A DNA stretch of 8,953 bases, taken from NCBI GenBank assembly GCA_900552325.1, contig URZG01000073.1, positions 1-8,953 of the forward strand. The letters are read 5' to 3'. The notes beneath the pieces were generated by a model. That model worked only from the letters and a program-made list of their open reading frames with translations. It did not search any database and was not told the origin of the DNA. Position 1 is the first letter of the stretch, and the number at the start of each line of letters is the position of its first letter. The position numbers and the translations under genes are program-made. Shown here piece after piece: positions 7,632 to 8,953 of this stretch. The DNA is from an uncultured Porphyromonadaceae bacterium. GTDB lineage: Bacteria; Bacteroidota; Bacteroidia; Bacteroidales; Muribaculaceae.

Positions 7632-7652
7632 TATAAGATAATCCCCAAACAT

Positions 7653-7689
7653 AAACGGCTGTGTGTCTGAGAAGGACACACAGCCGTTT
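7653..7689. terminator. Bidirectional hairpin terminator between the two secreted-protein genes
   Basis: A perfect 15-bp stem (aaacggctgtgtgtc / gacacacagccgttt) with a 7-nt loop, followed on the plus strand by gtttt. It begins 21 bp after the stop of the plus-strand gene and lies 28 bp beyond the stop of the convergent minus-strand gene. The A/T ends of the stem give a short U-rich run in both directions, so it can serve both transcripts. Confidence 0.88.
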
Positions 7690-7717
7690 GTTTTAAGGGT
7701 AATGTTATTGCGAAAGG

Positions 7718-8953
7718 TTATTTTACCGCGACTTTCACTGCGCCTGCAGGTGTGGCCACGAGATAGATGCCTGGAGCTGCCGGGATGCGGAGGTTACCTT
7801 CGGCAACGACCGAAGCCACGGTGCGGCCGTCGGCGGCGATCACGAGGATATTTACTGCGCTGTCAGCGGTTGTCACTGCAATCTCGCCTTCACCACCCTT
7901 GACGGTGATTCCGGAAGCCTCTACCTTGTCGAGAGAAACAACGAACGATACTTCGGCCGGGTTGGAGCCACGCGATTCGCCGCGGTTGTAGAGTGCGGTC
8001 ACATGGTAGGTATGGTTGCCTGCGGGTACTTCGTTCTCGGTAAAGGTAAGTCCCGTCAGTGTCTCGGAGTTGAGTTTCTCGCCGTTGCGGTAAACGTTGT
8101 AGCCGAGCAGTTCGAGGGGATCGCCGGAGTCGCCGGGAGTGAAGGTTACGTCATCCACGCGCAGTGCGATACCGGAGGCTTCCTCGGGAGCGTAGTTGAT
8201 GGCGAAATACCTGGTGCCTTCGGGGAGCTCGAACGTATATGATTTCCATTCCTTGCCGCTGATCCACTGGAGTTCCTGGTCTGTCTCCACTTCGGTGAAA
8301 TCAGCTATGGCGTTGCCGGTGGAGGAAGCGAGGAAGCGGAAACTTTCGAAGAAGAAACCGTATGTGTCGTAACCGCGGACATTCAGTTTGACGGTCTGCG
8401 CGTCGCCGCTGAGGAGGGGAGAGATGGCCCAGTCGTCGGTGGCGCCTTCCTCGGATGCCACGAAAGCCAGCACCTTGTTGCCGGTAAGAGCGGCGAAATT
8501 CATGTAATTGGTACCGTTGGCGATGAACGGGCCGCTGTAATCGTCAAGTCCGGGCAGGTTGTCGTAGTTGCCGGCGGGATTACCGTCGTTGTCGATAAAT
8601 GTCCAGTCGCCGAAAGTGTGGGCGAAATCCGCGCCATTCTCGAACGATTCGGTAATCTCTTCGGGGAGCATCTCGCCGGTGGGTTCGCTCCAGGTGAGGG
8701 TCACGGTGTTGTTTTCGGTCTTTTCAGCCGTCAGGTTCTCCACTGCCGGGAATTTCGGAAGGAGGTTCTTCACGGTAACTGCGGCAGAGATGTTGTCGGC
8801 CTCGTTCATGTCGTCGGCGTAATCAAGACGCATGGTGTACACATTCTCGGCGGCATGAAGGAGGGAGAGGGCCTGGCTGAACGACACGCGGGCGTTGTTA
8901 CCCGGTTCAAGAGCTTCCACTTTGGCAGTAGCCACCTCCTTGCCGTCAAGGAG
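7718..8953 (-). CDS. Secreted multidomain protein with CARDB-like, split Fn3, cleaved-adhesin and sorting-tail modules, 5' end cut by the window
   Basis: The last 411 residues of a larger exported protein; the frame stays open to the window edge, so the start lies beyond it. An internal GTG at 8935 is not a convincing start because LLDGKE before it belongs to the same domain. Visible modules in order: a CARDB-like beta domain (1-63, with LLDGKEVATAKVEALEPG and NEADN); the first strands of an Fn3 domain (about 69-93, VTLTWSEPTGE); a cleaved-adhesin / choice-of-anchor-J domain (about 99-272, with ITESFENG, DDWAISPLL, ASSTGNAIADF and LRVDDVTF); the remaining Fn3 strands (about 281-340, LLGYNVYRNGEKL and VPAGNHTYHVTALYNRGES); and a sorting-tail-like end (about 350-411, VNILVIAADGRTV, GIYLVAT and final VAVK). 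The adhesin and Fn3 parts resemble the haemagglutinin/adhesin modules of Porphyromonas gingipains. Likely surface-exposed or released by type IX secretion; any N-terminal enzyme domain is out of view. Confidence 0.85.
   Translation of the reverse strand, partial: LLDGKEVATAKVEALEPGNNARVSFSQALSLLHAAENVYTMRLDYADDMNEADNISAAVTVKNLLPKFPAVENLTAEKTENNTVTLTWSEPTGEMLPEEITESFENGADFAHTFGDWTFIDNDGNPAGNYDNLPGLDDYSGPFIANGTNYMNFAALTGNKVLAFVASEEGATDDWAISPLLSGDAQTVKLNVRGYDTYGFFFESFRFLASSTGNAIADFTEVETDQELQWISGKEWKSYTFELPEGTRYFAINYAPEEASGIALRVDDVTFTPGDSGDPLELLGYNVYRNGEKLNSETLTGLTFTENEVPAGNHTYHVTALYNRGESRGSNPAEVSFVVSLDKVEASGITVKGGEGEIAVTTADSAVNILVIAADGRTVASVVAEGNLRIPAAPGIYLVATPAGAVKVAVK

Overview
The window looks like a chromosomal segment of a Bacteroidales bacterium, probably a gut Muribaculaceae-type organism. 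This is an inference from three things: both promoters I can read match the Bacteroidota pattern TTTG-N20-TAnnTTTG, ribosome binding sites are not purine-rich, and the gene content is typical (a DUF4301 protein, and large secreted proteins ending in sorting-domain-like tails). No RNA genes, insertion sequences, CRISPR array or phage genes are visible.

Left part (1-2862, + strand): the 3' part of a TPR-repeat protein gene, cut by the window start, is followed after 65 bp by a complete DUF4301 gene. No promoter or terminator is visible between them, so they may be co-transcribed. The DUF4301 gene ends at a striking 52-nt near-perfect palindrome (2811-2862), which it shares with a convergent gene.

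Middle (2894-3980): a minus-strand gene encodes a small membrane-anchored protein with a family-3 solute-binding fold and no permease or ATPase beside it. Its promoter lies almost on top of its start codon, giving a very short leader. The divergent promoter for the next gene starts a leader of about 150 nt.

Right part (3981-8953): two large secreted-protein genes converge on a shared 15-bp hairpin terminator (7653-7689). The plus-strand gene encodes a 1216-residue exported protein: a signal peptide, an N-terminal region of about 600 residues that I cannot assign, GLUG-type repeats, a bacterial Ig-like domain and a type IX-like sorting tail. The minus-strand gene, cut by the window end, encodes CARDB-like, split Fn3, gingipain-like cleaved-adhesin and sorting-tail modules. 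Both proteins are probably placed on the cell surface or released by a type IX secretion system, whose machinery is not in this window.

I found no clear new defence or mobile system. The most interesting items are the nucleotidyltransferase-like motif set in the DUF4301 protein, the palindrome, the unassigned half of the GLUG protein, and the gingipain-like split Fn3/adhesin architecture.
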